Origin: Megaustenia siamemsis
Taxonomy: Eukaryota; Mollusca; Gastropoda; Stylommatophora; Ariophantidae
Direction: 5' to 3'
Assembly: GCA_032433765.1 (NCBI GenBank)
Contig: JAVIAB010000159.1
Location: 55,842,333-55,906,332, forward strand
DNA: 64,000 nucleotides
In this document: positions 24,726-36,079 of the stretch, one piece after another
Layout of the letters: the number at the start of each line of letters is the position of its first letter
Numbering within the stretch: the first letter of the stretch is position 1
The notes under the pieces: generated by a model
What the model saw: the letters and a program-made list of their open reading frames with translations, nothing else
Told to the model about the DNA's origin: nothing
The model's database searches: none
Position numbers and translations under genes: made by a program

Positions 24726-25150
24726 ATAAGAAACGTGGTATGTATTTGCATGTCCCTCCGTGTGAGTGTGTTGCTTTATGAGGTATATATGAGGCTTGGT
24801 ATAAGTGTGTTTATATATGTGTATGTATTGCCTGTTGAGGTATTCAAGAAACGTTTTATAGTTGTATATTTACCTCTGTGTGTGTGTGTGCGCGCGCGTG
24901 CGTGTGCGTGTGCTTGTGCTTGTGCGTGCGTGTGTGTGTGTGCGCGTGCGTGTGTGTGTGTGTCTGTGTGTGTCTGTGTGTGTGTGCGTGTTTGTGTGTG
25001 TGTGTGTGTTTGAGACCTGTGGAGGTATTCAAGAAACGTTTTATATTTGTATATTTCCCAATGTGTGTGCGTTGCCTGTTGGGGTATTCAAGAAACGTTT
25101 TATAGTATATTTCCCTCAGTGTATGTGTGTTGCTTATTGAGGTTCCACAC
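24726..25150. repeat. Diverged minisatellite units and (GT/GC)n microsatellite
   Basis: Diverged units with 'ggtattcaagaaacgtttta' repeated at about 24838, 25025 and 25084. A GT/GC dinucleotide run lies at about 24880-25010. Not coding. Confidence 0.85.
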
Positions 25151-25264
25151 ATAATAATGGTATAGCTACGCATAACCCTATGTTTCTGTATCTTTTTTGT
25201 AGTTCATTCACACTTTAATAAACTCGACATGCATTTTTTGTGGTCGTGTTTGTGTGTGTATGTT

Positions 25265-25460
25265 CAATAAACAGGCTATATTCCCCAGGGGAAGAGACAA
25301 AGAGGAAGACCAAGGAATTCTTGGAGAAGACAGATCGAAGCAGAGATGAAGATGATGGGGAAGACATGGAATGATCTTAAAAGAATTGCAAAAAACAGAA
25401 CGACTTGAAAAGTGTTTGTTGAAGACCTATGCTCCACTGGGAGCTAAAAGGTAGAAGAAG
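25265..25460 (+). mobile_element. LINE 3' coding end fragment
   Basis: The translation gives GKRQRGRPRNSWRRQIEAEM and then KTWNDLKRIAKNR, the basic C-terminal tail common to several non-LTR polymerases. It is followed by a stop and an agaagaagaa-type tail at about 25452. It is a short 5'-truncated copy. Confidence 0.75.
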
Positions 25461-26020
25461 AATCAGGCGATAATAAAAAATAACGATTTTAACGATGTCT
25501 CAATGTTCTACAATGTCATAAAAGATCAATAGATTTAATATTCAATTATTCATAGATTGGGAACTCATACTGGTAGTCTGGGGGCATGAATGCTTGAGGG
25601 TGGTGTTATCGCAGATTTACAAACTAATTTGAAGAACGGCCTTAGGAAAACACGATTGTACATATCATTGTCTCTACCCGCTTTTAACACTGGAACATTT
25701 TTTTTTCTATTTCTACATGCAACGGTCTTTCTTTGATTGCAAGTCTAAGACATGAGTGGATAGCATGAGTAGAAGTCACCGCTCTGAACGTGCCCGGATG
25801 AACTGAACTGCTGGGGCCGGACATAAAAGGGGCTAATAACAAATGTCACCGGAGTTTTCTTTTTTCCTTTATGATGACGGCAATGTACAAGAGCAACCCT
25901 GACATGGTGTGCTATTTAAAACAGAGCACCCCATTTTGTTATATATTTAATCAAGTAATGTTTGTAATAAGCGGACACAATTACAATAAGTCGCAGTGTT
26001 GTGTTCATATTGTAGTGACA
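25461..26020. other. Intergenic, no gene recognised
   Basis: AT-rich with short A/T runs. No tandem repeat, no long frame and no family motif seen. Confidence 0.4.
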
Positions 26021-26035
26021 TGTTGCAAAGAAAGG

Positions 26036-26289
26036 GAGCCGCGATAGCTCAGTGGTTAGTGAACTGGACTACCACGGACAAGGGGTAGGGTTCGATCCCA
26101 ACCGACGGCTTCCGGGTTCACCCAGCCTTAAATGGGTACCGGATTTTTTTCTGGGAAAGTAAAGCAGCACGGGCGTAATACTGACCACATTACCCCAAAA
26201 GTCATGTGCTGAAGGTATGTAAAATATAGGGTCACTAACACCATATTTCCCTATACGCCACTTGGCGTGACGGGGGTAACTTTACTTTT
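26036..26289 (+). mobile_element. tRNA-derived SINE with target-site duplication
   Basis: The head has RNA polymerase III boxes: A box 'tagctcagtggttagtg' (about 26046) and B box 'gggttcgatccca' (about 26087). A 180-bp body follows and a short 'aactttacttt' tail. A 12-13-bp direct repeat, 'atgttgcaaagaa', flanks the element at about 26021-26033 and 26290-26302. A second copy is at about 36358-36613 with about 95% identity by eye. Likely mobilised by a LINE partner, which I cannot name. Confidence 0.9.
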
Positions 26290-26562
26290 ATGTTGCAAAG
26301 AATGTCAGTTTTCTATTTCATTACAAAGTAATTAAAGCATATAGTTTTCAGTAATCAGCTATGAATGAAAGTAGTGGCATCGTGGTTATCGTTGGCCTTT
26401 GTTGATTCTCTTTATAATTAGAGATTTTACCATTTGGTTACCAGGGTCCTGACAACGATCAGGGGAGACAAGAATAGAGCTCCTGTTTCCTGCTACGCAT
26501 GTCGTAAGAGGCAATTGTGGAGGATGGGATCCATGTGTTCGGTGGTGCTGCGGTTTTAATGC

Positions 26563-26965
26563 AACTGAGCCGAAGCAATCTTCAGTGCTTTCGCGAGTGT
26601 GTGGTGGACGTGATTTATAGAGCAAAAAGTGTTGATGGGGAATATGAACTGAAGCCATCGTCAGTGCTTTCGCGAGTGTGTGGTGGACGTGATTTATAGT
26701 GCAAAAAGTGTTGATGGGGAATAAGAACTGAAGCCATCGTCAGTGCTTTCGCGAGTGTGTGGTGGACGTGATTTATAGAACAAAAAGTGTTGATGGGGAA
26801 TATGAACTGAAACCATCGTCAGTGCTTTCGCGAGTGTGTGGTGGACGTGTTTCATAGATCAAAAAGTGTTGATGAGGGGATATGAATTGAAGCCATCATC
26901 AGAGCTTTCGCTAGTGTGTGGTGGACGTGATTTATAGAGCAGAAAGTGTTGGTGAGGGGATCTGA
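26563..26965. repeat. Tandem repeat, about 82-bp unit
   Basis: Five units of 'gaactgaagccatcgtcag', 'tgctttcgcgagtgtgtggtgg' and 'cgtgatttatagagcaaaaag'. The last unit is the most diverged. It ends in 'ggggatctgagcac', a motif also seen at 14153 beside the segmental duplication. Confidence 0.9.
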
Positions 26966-27834
26966 GCACTGTGGAGTTGCACAGAAGATGATCGCTGGAC
27001 TAACATAAATAAACTCTTAGTTATAGATTTGTGTTGACAATGTATTGCACTGCTTTTTATATGATAGATCCTATTGGTGCGCTTTTACGCAGGCGCTAGA
27101 CGTCCCAATATATGTATGGGCTGTACATTATTGGTTCTGTTTATTAATAAATGAATTGTTGTTCCTTGTTCATCAGGAGATCTATTTCTAGTGTAGCATG
27201 GTAGAGCCGATCTTTGTTTCGTTTGATGTTGAGCTGAAAAGTACCAAAACACGATTAAAGTGGATACTTTCTAAGAGACTTCACACTGAAACAGGGAATA
27301 AAAGGGTGTGTGTGTGGAACGGCGTGTAGCAGAGTGATAAGTGAAACAGAGTATAAAGAAAAGAGGGTTTGGCTGAAACAGGCTATATTAGTGATAAAGT
27401 AGGGAATTAGTAAACAGAAAAGGGAGATAATGAGAGCTGTAGGAGAAGTGGCCAAATAAGCGTGAATTGTGTGAACTGTTTTAAGGGAAGCGGGTAAACG
27501 AGGTAGAACGGAGAAACGGAGGTAAATTTTAGTGAGTTGCATTCGAGCAGTGGTCTAGTGCGGACGTCTGAAGAAATTCAGTTGATACCGTGGACTAGGA
27601 TAGAATAGTTTAACAGACGAAAAGTTAAGTTAAGTCTAGGGCGACAGCCAGATAGTTTAGTTGTAAGAATTCCAGGATGTGTGAATGGCAATTAGTGAAG
27701 TGTCTACGCTAGATGATTAGGGTAGAATAGTTGTTGATTGAAGAAGATAAGGTTAGTGTTACGTTATCCGCAAGGAAGCTTGGAGATTCGTGGTATTGAC
27801 CAACAGCAGACGACTTCAAGGAGGTCGTAACGGG
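26966..27834. other. Intergenic, no gene recognised
   Basis: Contains a possible AATAAA at about 27009 and 27149, and G/A-rich sequence. A 95-residue minus-strand frame at 27255-27542 shows no recognisable family. Confidence 0.35.
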
Positions 27835-28315
27835 AAACGTGGTAAGCTTGTGAATAGCTTCCACTATAAATAGTGACTTCTGTTGATTATGTTCATCGCA
27901 CACATTTGGAATTTCACGCAAGACTTCCACTGAGACCTGATAAGCTTGTGAATAGCTTTTACTATGAATAGTGACTTTTGTCGATAATGTTGACCGCACA
28001 CATTTGGAACTTCACGCAAGAATTCCATAGAGACCTGGTAAGCTTGTGAATAGCTTTTACTATGAATAGTGACTTTTGTCGATCATGTTCATCGCACACA
28101 TTTGGAACTTCACGCAAGAATTCCATAGAGACCTGGTAAGCTTGTGAATAGCTTTTACTATGAATAGTGACTTTTGTCGATCATGTTCATCGCACACATT
28201 TGGAACTTCACGCAAGAATTCCATAGAGACCTGGTAAGCTTGTGAATAGCTTCTACTATGAATAGTTAACTTTTGTTGATCATGTTGACTCGCACACCAT
28301 TGAAATTTCCTGTGA
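27835..28315. repeat. Tandem repeat, about 97-bp unit
   Basis: Five units: 'ctggtaagcttgtgaatagc', 'actatgaatagtgacttttgt', 'catgttcatcgcacacattt'. Minus-strand frames (28060-28449 and 27709-27999) repeat the same peptide, as expected from an array whose period is close to a multiple of three. I treat them as repeat translations. Confidence 0.92.
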
Positions 28316-29489
28316 ACATTCCATGAAGATATAGGGGCGTGAGAGAGCGAATAATTATCAGGGTTAGCACGGCAAGTCTGAACCTGAAGGGCTCCCCACC
28401 CAATACACATCTCATTGGGGGCTGGAGAGTCAGTCCACGAGTAATACATTTGAGTTGTGGCAGAATAGTTAACCTGGAGAGTCTTGTAATGTCAATTTGT
28501 GTATTGTATATCCTGTTAAGTGTAACTGTTATGTATGATCCGGACACGCGCCTTGTTGATTAAATATGTCTTTGTGTACAGTTGGACTTGTGTTAAGTTT
28601 ATTAGAGCATCTTAATTGTTCTAACAGTCTTGCGAGTGAACGACATAGGGGAGTGGCGGAGAAATAGCAACAGCACAACACGAAGTACAAACTATCGATC
28701 ATGACAGTCTAAGAGACTGGCATCGGCAAGAAGAACAAGTAACAACAAGTCGTAACGAGTAACGGGCAAATCGAGGCAAGATTGGTCAAGATCAGGGTTC
28801 GTTGCTTGATAACGGTGGCGAACACTTCGTCATCAGCAATCCAGTCATTGTAGGTCAAATAAAGTCATCAAGCTTTCATTGGGCGGAAAGAGTATATCAC
28901 GTCGTCAAGTCAACTTGGCTGTCACAGCAAGGGGCCTGTGTCGGACTCCCAGTTAACTACTTTGCCTTTTCATTCAATTTCTTTCTTTTAACCTCTCGCG
29001 TGATCTCTCCCTTGCATTGTTCGAGTGATTTATTGGCATAGTTTGCCACTCCGGTCCTTGGTTTCAGGTCTCTAGCTTTCCTCTCACCATTGACCATCGT
29101 TTCCCAGTAGTTTGGCAGCTTCGATTATCTTCCTTCCCCCACCTTCCTCTCTCCCCCCTCCCCGATTGGTTTTCCTGCCACTAGATCCGTTTGTCCTCTT
29201 AACTTGCGTGTCTTAATCACGTGTTACTTTCTAGACACATTCTTAACGCTCCTAGTCATTCCAACTTGTTGTAGCACGGAGGACAGACTTGCTGCTCTAA
29301 GCTAAGTGCATTTTATTATACCTTTTTCTGTTTTATATATCTTGACGCCCATCCTACCTCTCCTCGTGTAGTATTAATTTCTCTCTTCTCTCTCCTTTCT
29401 TATTTCAACATCCTTTTTTCTCGCCCTTCACTTGATCATCTAACACGTAGTAATTGTGCTTCACCGTTTGTTGTCGTTGTCCTTGTATT
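28316..29489. other. Intergenic with possible retroelement content
   Basis: 28.6-29.0 kb is mixed; 29.05-29.48 kb is pyrimidine-rich on the + strand. No open frame with family motifs. Proximity to the hammerhead-like motif at 29490 raises the possibility of a Penelope-like element terminal region, but no polymerase or GIY-YIG sequence is present. Confidence 0.3.
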
Positions 29490-29513
29490 CTGAAGAAGGC
29501 CACAGGCCGAAAC
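29490..29513 (+). ncRNA. Degenerate hammerhead-ribozyme-like core
   Basis: CTGAAGA, then a GGCC-aca-GGCC hairpin, then GAAAC: the order of a hammerhead catalytic core (CUGAUGA, stem II, GAAAC). The fourth core base is A instead of U, which should abolish cleavage. Hammerhead motifs of this short type occur in Penelope-like element terminal repeats. Stem I and stem III are not convincing here, so this is a relic at best. Confidence 0.35.
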
Positions 29514-29813
29514 ATCAGTATTGTGTTGTGTTCTTAACTTGTAAAGCTGTCACCATACTTTGGAGTGTTTAGAACACCCCACCACTGGCTCTTGGACTAC
29601 CGACGTTCGGACAACCCGTGTTCGTTTCCCGCTGCAAGCAGTGTAAATTGTACTCGTGGTTGGGGGAAAAACAAAAATACTCCCACGCGGTCGTCCCATG
29701 AGTCGGCAGAAATGAGTACCAGGGTAGTGCCCTGTGAAGGTGAGAAATGTCGCCTCGCATCTGAGTTTCGATGTTTGCGCCGACCCTATAAAAATTCGAA
29801 CATTTCTAGAACG

Positions 29814-29878
29814 ACGGCCGAGTACATATGGGTGGAAACTCGCGTGCTAAGACGCCGGTTCAAGTCTCGTGCTTCACT
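29814..29878 (+). mobile_element. tRNA-like SINE head fragment
   Basis: 'ggccgagtacatatgggtgg' resembles an A box and 'ccggttcaagtctcgtgc' a B box at tRNA-like spacing. The 3' half of this sequence, 'aaactcgcgtgctaagacg', is repeated at 45087-45125. The element's body and limits are not clear. Confidence 0.4.
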
Positions 29879-30411
29879 TTTCCTGGTGTTATGACAACAT
29901 CGTATTAATCCGGTTTCTATTGGGAATCAATCGTAGCTACGGCGTAAAGTGTTGACTTTCTCCATTATGAGTTTCCAATAGCAACAATTGCAAATAAACT
30001 ATGGGAGATAACTTCTACTTGTCTCATCATTATGATAAAATTTGCCATCATCAGAGGGTCATCATCATCATCATCAAGGTTCATGTCGATAACATAATTA
30101 ATGATGCACTTACACATGTATTATTATATTTATTATTTATATTCTTGACTTCCAACCAAACCATTTTCTGTATCTGCCTCTTGCATATATTATCATATTG
30201 TCATTATATTTATTCTTGCATCAATGTTTATAACATTCACAACTGTAACCCAACAGTTCACTTGCCATAGCGCCACTAAATATAACAGTTGTGTCCACTG
30301 GATAATTTGTAATTAAAAAAAAAAAACATAGTTGTGGATTTGACCAATGTTTAGAACAAACATACTCTTGTATGTTTTCGTTGGTGTTCTCAACATTCTT
30401 ATGTAGAATGC
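29879..30411. other. Intergenic, no gene recognised
   Basis: Contains a short ATC repeat at about 30060-30076 and A runs. Small frames on both strands lack motifs. Confidence 0.35.
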
Positions 30412-30421
30412 TATAGTTGTG

Positions 30422-30511
30422 ACAGCCTGCACCTTCAAAGCAAGAAACAGAGTAGAATGGCGATCCATGGTAGCCAACCTTCGTTGCGGAGAAGGCACTC
30501 GATGATGATGA
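30422..30511 (+). mobile_element. Very short 5'-truncated LINE copy with target-site duplication
   Basis: Ninety bases matching the 3' coding end of the LINE family at 11290-11370 ('gagtagaatggcgatccatgg', then 'gcactcgatgatgatgat'). They are bounded by a 10-bp direct repeat, tatagttgtg, at 30412-30421 and 30512-30521. The structure fits target-primed reverse transcription with extreme 5' truncation. Confidence 0.85.
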
Positions 30512-30521
30512 TATAGTTGTG

Positions 30522-30894
30522 GCCGCAAAGAAAATGTTTTTGAGCGTGCATCCAGACTTTATATTCATATATTATTTACACTTCATTCTTTCAGCAGATA
30601 AAATGTTTTCTTTTATCGACTATAAAACAAACATGTCATTCATTGTTTTTCCCCTGTAATGCAGCTTTGCATGAACTATTCTGCTCGAACATCTACTGCA
30701 CATTGATCATTTCAAACTAACATGTTGCTCTCGGTTATTTTAATTCATTGACCAGTTTTAATACTCACCTCCCTCTTTTCCATTTTGACAAATTTTGCAT
30801 GAGGGGTCCGCATTTCTGTTTAGAAAAGGTTGGGGGGGGGGGCGTTTGAACAATTAATGGCGTCATGTTAGGGTGATTCTTCAGCTACAGTATG
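30522..30894. other. Intergenic, no gene recognised
   Basis: Contains a G run at 30831-30842. Otherwise nothing recognised. Confidence 0.35.
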
Positions 30895-32371
30895 TGGTAG
30901 ACAGTACTAGTTAGGACAACCCTGCTGTATTAGTGGCATTCATAACTAGGACAACCCTGCTGCATTAGATGCATCCATAACTAAGACCGCTGTGCTGCAT
31001 TAGAGGCATCCATAACTAGGACAGTCCTGCTGCATTAGAGGCATCCATAGCTAGGACAACCCTGCTGCATTAGAGGCATCGATAACTTGGACAACCCTGC
31101 TGCATTAGAGGCATACATAACTAGAACACACCTGCTGCATTAGAGGCATCCATAACTAGGACAACCCTGCTGCATTAGATGCATCCATAACTAGGACAAC
31201 CCTGCTGCATTAGAGGCATACATAACTAGAACACACCTGCTGCATTAGAGGCATCCATAACTTGGACAACCCTGCTGCATTAGGTGCATCCATAACTAGG
31301 ACAACCATGCTGCATTAGAGGCATCCATAACTAGGACAACCCTGCTCTATTAGAGGCATCCATAGCTAGGACAACCCTGCTGCATTAGAGTCATCCATAT
31401 CTAGGACAACCCTGCTGTATTAGAGGCATCCATAGCTAAGACATCCCTGCTGTATTAGAGGCATCCATATCTAGGACAACCCTGCTGTATTAGAGGCATC
31501 CATAACTAGAACAACCCTCCTGTATTAGAGGCATCCATAACTAGGTCAACCCTGCTACATTAGAGGCATCCATAACTAGAATAACCTTGCTGCATTAGAG
31601 GTATGCATAACTTGGACAACCTTGCTGCATTAGAGGCATCCATAACTGGGACAAAATTGCTGTATTAGAGGCATCCATAACTAGAATAACCTTGCTGTAT
31701 TAGAAGCATCCATAACTTGGACAACCTTGCTGCATTAGAGGCATCCATAACTAGGACAACCTTGCTGTATTAGATGCATCCATAACTAGCTCAGCCCTGC
31801 TACATTAGAGGCATCCATAACTAGGACAACCTGTTTCATTAGAGATATCATAATTAGGACAACACTGCTGCACTAAAGGCATCCATAATTGGGACAACCA
31901 TGTTGCATTAGAGGCATCCATATTTGGGACAACCGTGTTTGAACAATTAATGACGTCATGTTAGGGTGATTCTTCAGCTACAGTATGTGGTAGACAGTAA
32001 TAGTTAGGACAACCCTGCTGTATTAGTGACATCCATAACTAGGACAACATATATAAACGCTGCTATGGCCAATTAGAGGCATCCATATTTGGGAAAACCA
32101 TGTTGCATTAGAGGCATCCGTAATTGGGACAACCCTGCTGCATTAGAGGCATCCATAATTGGGATAACCCTGCTGCATTAGACGCATCCATAATTAGGAC
32201 AACCCTGCTGCAGTAGACGCATCCATAATTAGGACAACTCAGCTGCACTAGATGCATCCATAACTAGGACAACCCTGCTGCATTAGAGGGATACATAACT
32301 AGAACACACCTGCTGCATTAGATGCATCCATAACTAGGACAACCCTGCTACATTAGAGGCATCCATAACTA
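30895..32371. repeat. Minisatellite, about 34-bp unit, left part
   Basis: About 43 units of 'cataactaggacaaccctgc' plus 'tgcattagaggcatc'. It resumes at 34489 after a transposon insertion. A 90-bp block holding the pre-array sequence ('gttagggtgattcttcagc') recurs at 30870 and 31961, showing a larger-scale duplication within the array. Confidence 0.95.
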
Positions 32372-32758
32372 TAGTCCGTTTCATAACTCGTGCCCAACTT
32401 TTAAAATCGATATCGTTTTAACCGCTTTTTGTAAGTTGTTCAGAATTGGCATGTAAAGTTATAATGATTAGAACCCAACAGGGAATTAATATCATTAAAA
32501 AAAAACATTTGGTTATTATTGTTGCTTATTTGATTTATATAAATTTATAACGACCCATTGATGTAGTCAAAACTTAATGTTTACAGTATTTTAAGTTAAA
32601 AATAGCGATAAAAATCCATACACGGTCAAATTGACGTGTTTGCACGCTTTCAACGTGGGTTTTCTGACACAATTAGACACTTGTAAAAAACATGAGACAT
32701 TGTGTGTTCCATTTCCGTTCATTCAGCGGCGGGGAGACGTGGAACGATAACATTTATC

Positions 32759-34038
32759 ATGAGTCTTAAAATGAAATTCTGCAGTTTACAAAACATCGCA
32801 ATAAAAATGTATGACTATTTTTACAAAGAGGCTAAACGAGAAAGATTATTTCATTCTTTAGAAAACCCTGAGAATAGGACAAGACACATTTTGGATTTAT
32901 CTAAACGGTCATTTAATCGCTGGATTCAAGCACGTGACCGCCAATGTTCAAGATACACAAAATCACAAGGAAGAGCAAAAGTGTTGGATAATTTCGACAG
33001 TGAACTTATTTGAAGTGAAATTCACAAAATGTTGGGTATGAATGAAACTGTTACAATAAGAAAATTAAAAGTATCGCTGATAAAGAACAACAGTGTTGAA
33101 ATATCAAAGTCTACATTATGGAGGAATATGAGAGCTGCAGGCGTTATATTCAGAAAGTATTCCAATGGACGAAACATTATCTGTGAGAAGCCACATATAT
33201 TGTTGTCATGAGAAGCAAGTACTTACGTGAAGTAAAAGAGGTGCGCAAGCAAGGTTATGATATTGTGTACTTAGATGAAACATGGATCAATGCTCACCAC
33301 ACTAACCAAAGGGAATGGCAGTCATCAGATGGAAAGATTAAGAGATTAATACCTAGCAGCAAAGGGCAGCGCTTGATAATTGCTCATGCAGGTAGTCGAC
33401 AACATGGACTAATACAGAATGCAGAGCTCATTTTTATTTCAAAATCCATAGACAATCGGGATTATCACTCTGAGATGAATGGTCACATATTTAGACAATG
33501 GATTGAAAATTCTGCTCTCCCATCACTAGATCGATCATCTTGCCTAATAATGGACAATGCAGCGTACCACAACATTGTTGCACTTGAAGATAAAGTCCCG
33601 ACGTCATCCAGTACAAAAGATGCTATTAAGATATGGCTCACAAAGGAGCACATACACTTTAATAACATGTACTTAAAACCTGAATTACTATCTCTAGTAA
33701 AGCAAAAACAAAGGACAACGATTTTTCAAATAGATACGATTATCCAAGAGCACGGTCATATAAGTTTGAGGCTGCCACCTTACCATGTTCATTTAAATCC
33801 AATAGAACTATTCTGGACAAAATTAAAAGGACAAGTGGCAGATGAAAATACAACATTCAAAATATGCGATGTAAAGACTCTTGCTAATCTCGCTTTATTA
33901 AATATAGACAAAGATTATTGGGCTAAATGTGAAGACCACGTCTTAAAACAGGAAGAGGAATATTGGAAAAATGATGGTTTGTGGAATGTTCAACCCCAAA
34001 CAGTTATTAATCTTTTAGACTCGTCTGATTCAGAATGA
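32759..34038 (+). pseudogene. IS630/Tc1-mariner superfamily transposase, broken
   Basis: The N-terminal helix-turn-helix region is at 32759-33010. A TGA at 33011-33013 interrupts it, the frame continues to about 33200, and then a frameshift at about 33205 leads into the catalytic domain (33208-34038). Catalytic residues: VYLDETWI (first Asp), CLIMDNAAYH (second Asp), LNPIELFWTKLKG (Glu). Between the second Asp and the Glu I count 83 residues, far more than the 34-41 of classic Tc1 and mariner. It is close to the spacing of the DD82E ('Sailor') group as I remember it. Start chosen at the first Met with good context to the helical region; an upstream in-frame Met at 32702 is possible. Confidence 0.88.
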
Positions 34039-34095
34039 AAGTATATAGCCCCCACAATGTTGGCCCCTATATTACCTTAAATTAGTTCAACAAAC

Positions 34096-34111
34096 GGTCC
34101 TTTTCAGGACC
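34096..34111 (+). promoter_or_regulatory. Histone-mRNA-type 3' stem-loop
   Basis: GGTCCTTTTCAGGACC forms a perfect 6-bp stem with a TTTC loop and is flanked by 'caacaaac' and 'acacaa'. It fits the metazoan histone 3'-end stem-loop pattern in stem length, loop and flanks. It begins 58 bases after the transposase stop codon, where a replication-dependent histone mRNA would have it. No histone coding sequence is nearby. I see no clear purine-rich downstream element. Confidence 0.6.
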
Positions 34112-34488
34112 ACACAACTATGAAAATTGGACATACAGGTATACCTTGGTATTATCGTCCGTCCTCGAACTGAGAAGACAATAATTCTCCTGGTGTTTTG
34201 TCTTATCCAGTTATTTCCCCATTACGGCCACGCCTTTACCTAGTGAAAATTAACCACAGACCAGCAACTACGGTAATTTCTATTCTTTAGGGGTTCACAA
34301 TTTACAATTGTGACAAACATCAAAGAAATTCGCCGCTTTAAGAAAACTGCAGCTGCAAGATATTTGTTAAATATACATTTAAAGGGTCTTTTGCATTCTA
34401 ATAACATTTGGAAAATTTCAACAGTTTTTAACACACGATTACTGAACAATAGCGTTTTGAAGTTGGGCACGTGATTTGAAACGAGCTA

Positions 34489-35295
34489 TAGGACAACCCT
34501 GCTCTATTAGAGGCATCCATAGCTAGGACAACCCTGCTGAATTAGAGTCATCCATATCTAGGACAACACTGCTGTATTAGAGGCATCCGTAGCTAGGACA
34601 ACCCTGCTGTATTAGAGGCATCCATATCTAGGACAACCCTGCTGTATTAGAGGCATCCATAGCTAGGACAACCCTGCTATATTAGAGGCATCCATAGCTA
34701 GGACAACCCTGCTGTATTAGAGGCATCCATAACTAGGACAACTCTGCTGTATTAGAGGCATCCATAGCTAGGACAACCCTGCTGTTTTAGAGGCATCCAT
34801 AGCTAGGACAACCCTGCTCTATTAGAGCCATCCATAACTAGGACAGCCCTGCTACATTAGAGGCATCCATAGCTAGGACAACCCTGCTCTATTAGAGGCA
34901 TCCATAACTAGGACAACCCTGCTGTATTAGATGCATCCATAATTAGGAAAACTCTGCTGCACTAGATGCATCCATAACTAGGACAAACCTGCTTCATTAG
35001 ATGCATGCATAACAAGGACAACTTTGCTGCATTAGAAGCATCCATCACTAGGACAACCATGCTGCATTAGAAGCATCGATAACTTGGTCAACCCTGCTGC
35101 ATTAGAGGCATACATAACTAGAACACACCTGCTGCATTAGAAGCATCCATTACTAGGACAACCCTGCTACATTTGAGGCATCCATAACTAGGACAACCCT
35201 GCTACATTAGAGGAATCCATAACTAGGACAACCCTGCTACATTAGAGGCATCCATAACTAGGACAACCCTGCTACATTAGAGGCATCCATTGAAA
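34489..35295. repeat. Minisatellite, about 34-bp unit, right part
   Basis: Continuation of the array at 30895-32371 with about 23 more units. The phase is restored across the transposon insertion. Confidence 0.95.
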
Positions 35296-36079
35296 AAAAT
35301 AACACGAGAAGTGAGTTTACCTTAAAAGGAAATATTAAAAAAAAAATTAATTAAACCGCAATACTTTGTGATCGAGATGATTTCATCAATTGCTAGTGGA
35401 GACAAAGGCTAACAAAATGTTGGAAGTTAACGAAGATAACGGCCGACGTAGAGTATTTGTTTAGTTCTTATTCCACTGGTCTACAACAACGATATACTCG
35501 CAATTGCTAGTTTTCTCTGCTTACTTCACTCACTGCTATTACTTTGACTGGCCACACATTGGAAAGTCTTCGACAGCAAGATTCTCGTATTGCTCGTTTT
35601 CTCCGTGCATTTACCTGAAGGCTATTGCTATGACTGACCAGATGTAGAAAAGTACGAAATCTAAGGTAATTGTGTAAATATAAAAGTTGACGGTTAATGT
35701 GCTTCTGTCAATATCTGAACCTAAACATTTAAATAGTTCAATTTAATTTGTTTTCCTACCGATCCTTAATTTCTGCCAATGGTGGTTTCATAATTGGTGG
35801 TAAATTTCGATTCTATCTTGGCTTATATCATGACTACTATGATTCAAAGAGTATCATTCTCTTTATTTTTCGTTTTCTCCGCGTATTTATTCTTAATGTT
35901 ACTACTAACGCTGATTGTCAAATGAAATGGGATATTGCATTTTAATAGTGCCATAGTGACGACTCAATGTAGATAACCGTGTCTATATTGTCAAGTGGTT
36001 TGGGGGCATAGGGTAAACTGACATCATAATCAATAGAGATTAACAAGCATCATCATTGTTGAAAGTCAACATATACACC
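35296..36079. other. Intergenic, no gene recognised
   Basis: Two loosely similar 'ttttctccg...ctattgctatgactg' segments at about 35510-35640. A 65-residue frame at 35748-35945 has no recognisable features. Confidence 0.35.

Larger units (their letters stand above)
32372..34488 (+). mobile_element. Tc1/mariner-related (IS630 superfamily) DNA transposon, near full length
   Basis: Terminal inverted repeats of about 34 bp, starting TAGTCCGTTTCA on the left and TAGCTCGTTTCA (reverse complement) on the right, share an inner 'cgtgcccaactt'. The target is TA: 32370-32371 and 34489-34490. Removing the element restores a normal minisatellite unit. It carries one broken transposase gene and a long 3' region with a histone-type stem-loop. 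Confidence 0.92.

Noticed and set aside
24687..25173. Overlapping Cys/Val-rich and Thr/His-rich frames on both strands
   Set aside because: Translations of GT/CA-rich repeats.
26036..26110. Possible tRNA gene
   Set aside because: A and B boxes are present, but the sequence continues into a SINE body and tail with target duplications, and the cloverleaf is degenerate.
27709..28449. Repeated minus-strand peptide that might be a repeat protein
   Set aside because: The peptide repeat follows the DNA period of the tandem array, the frame is broken at array variants, and there is no start, signal or family match.
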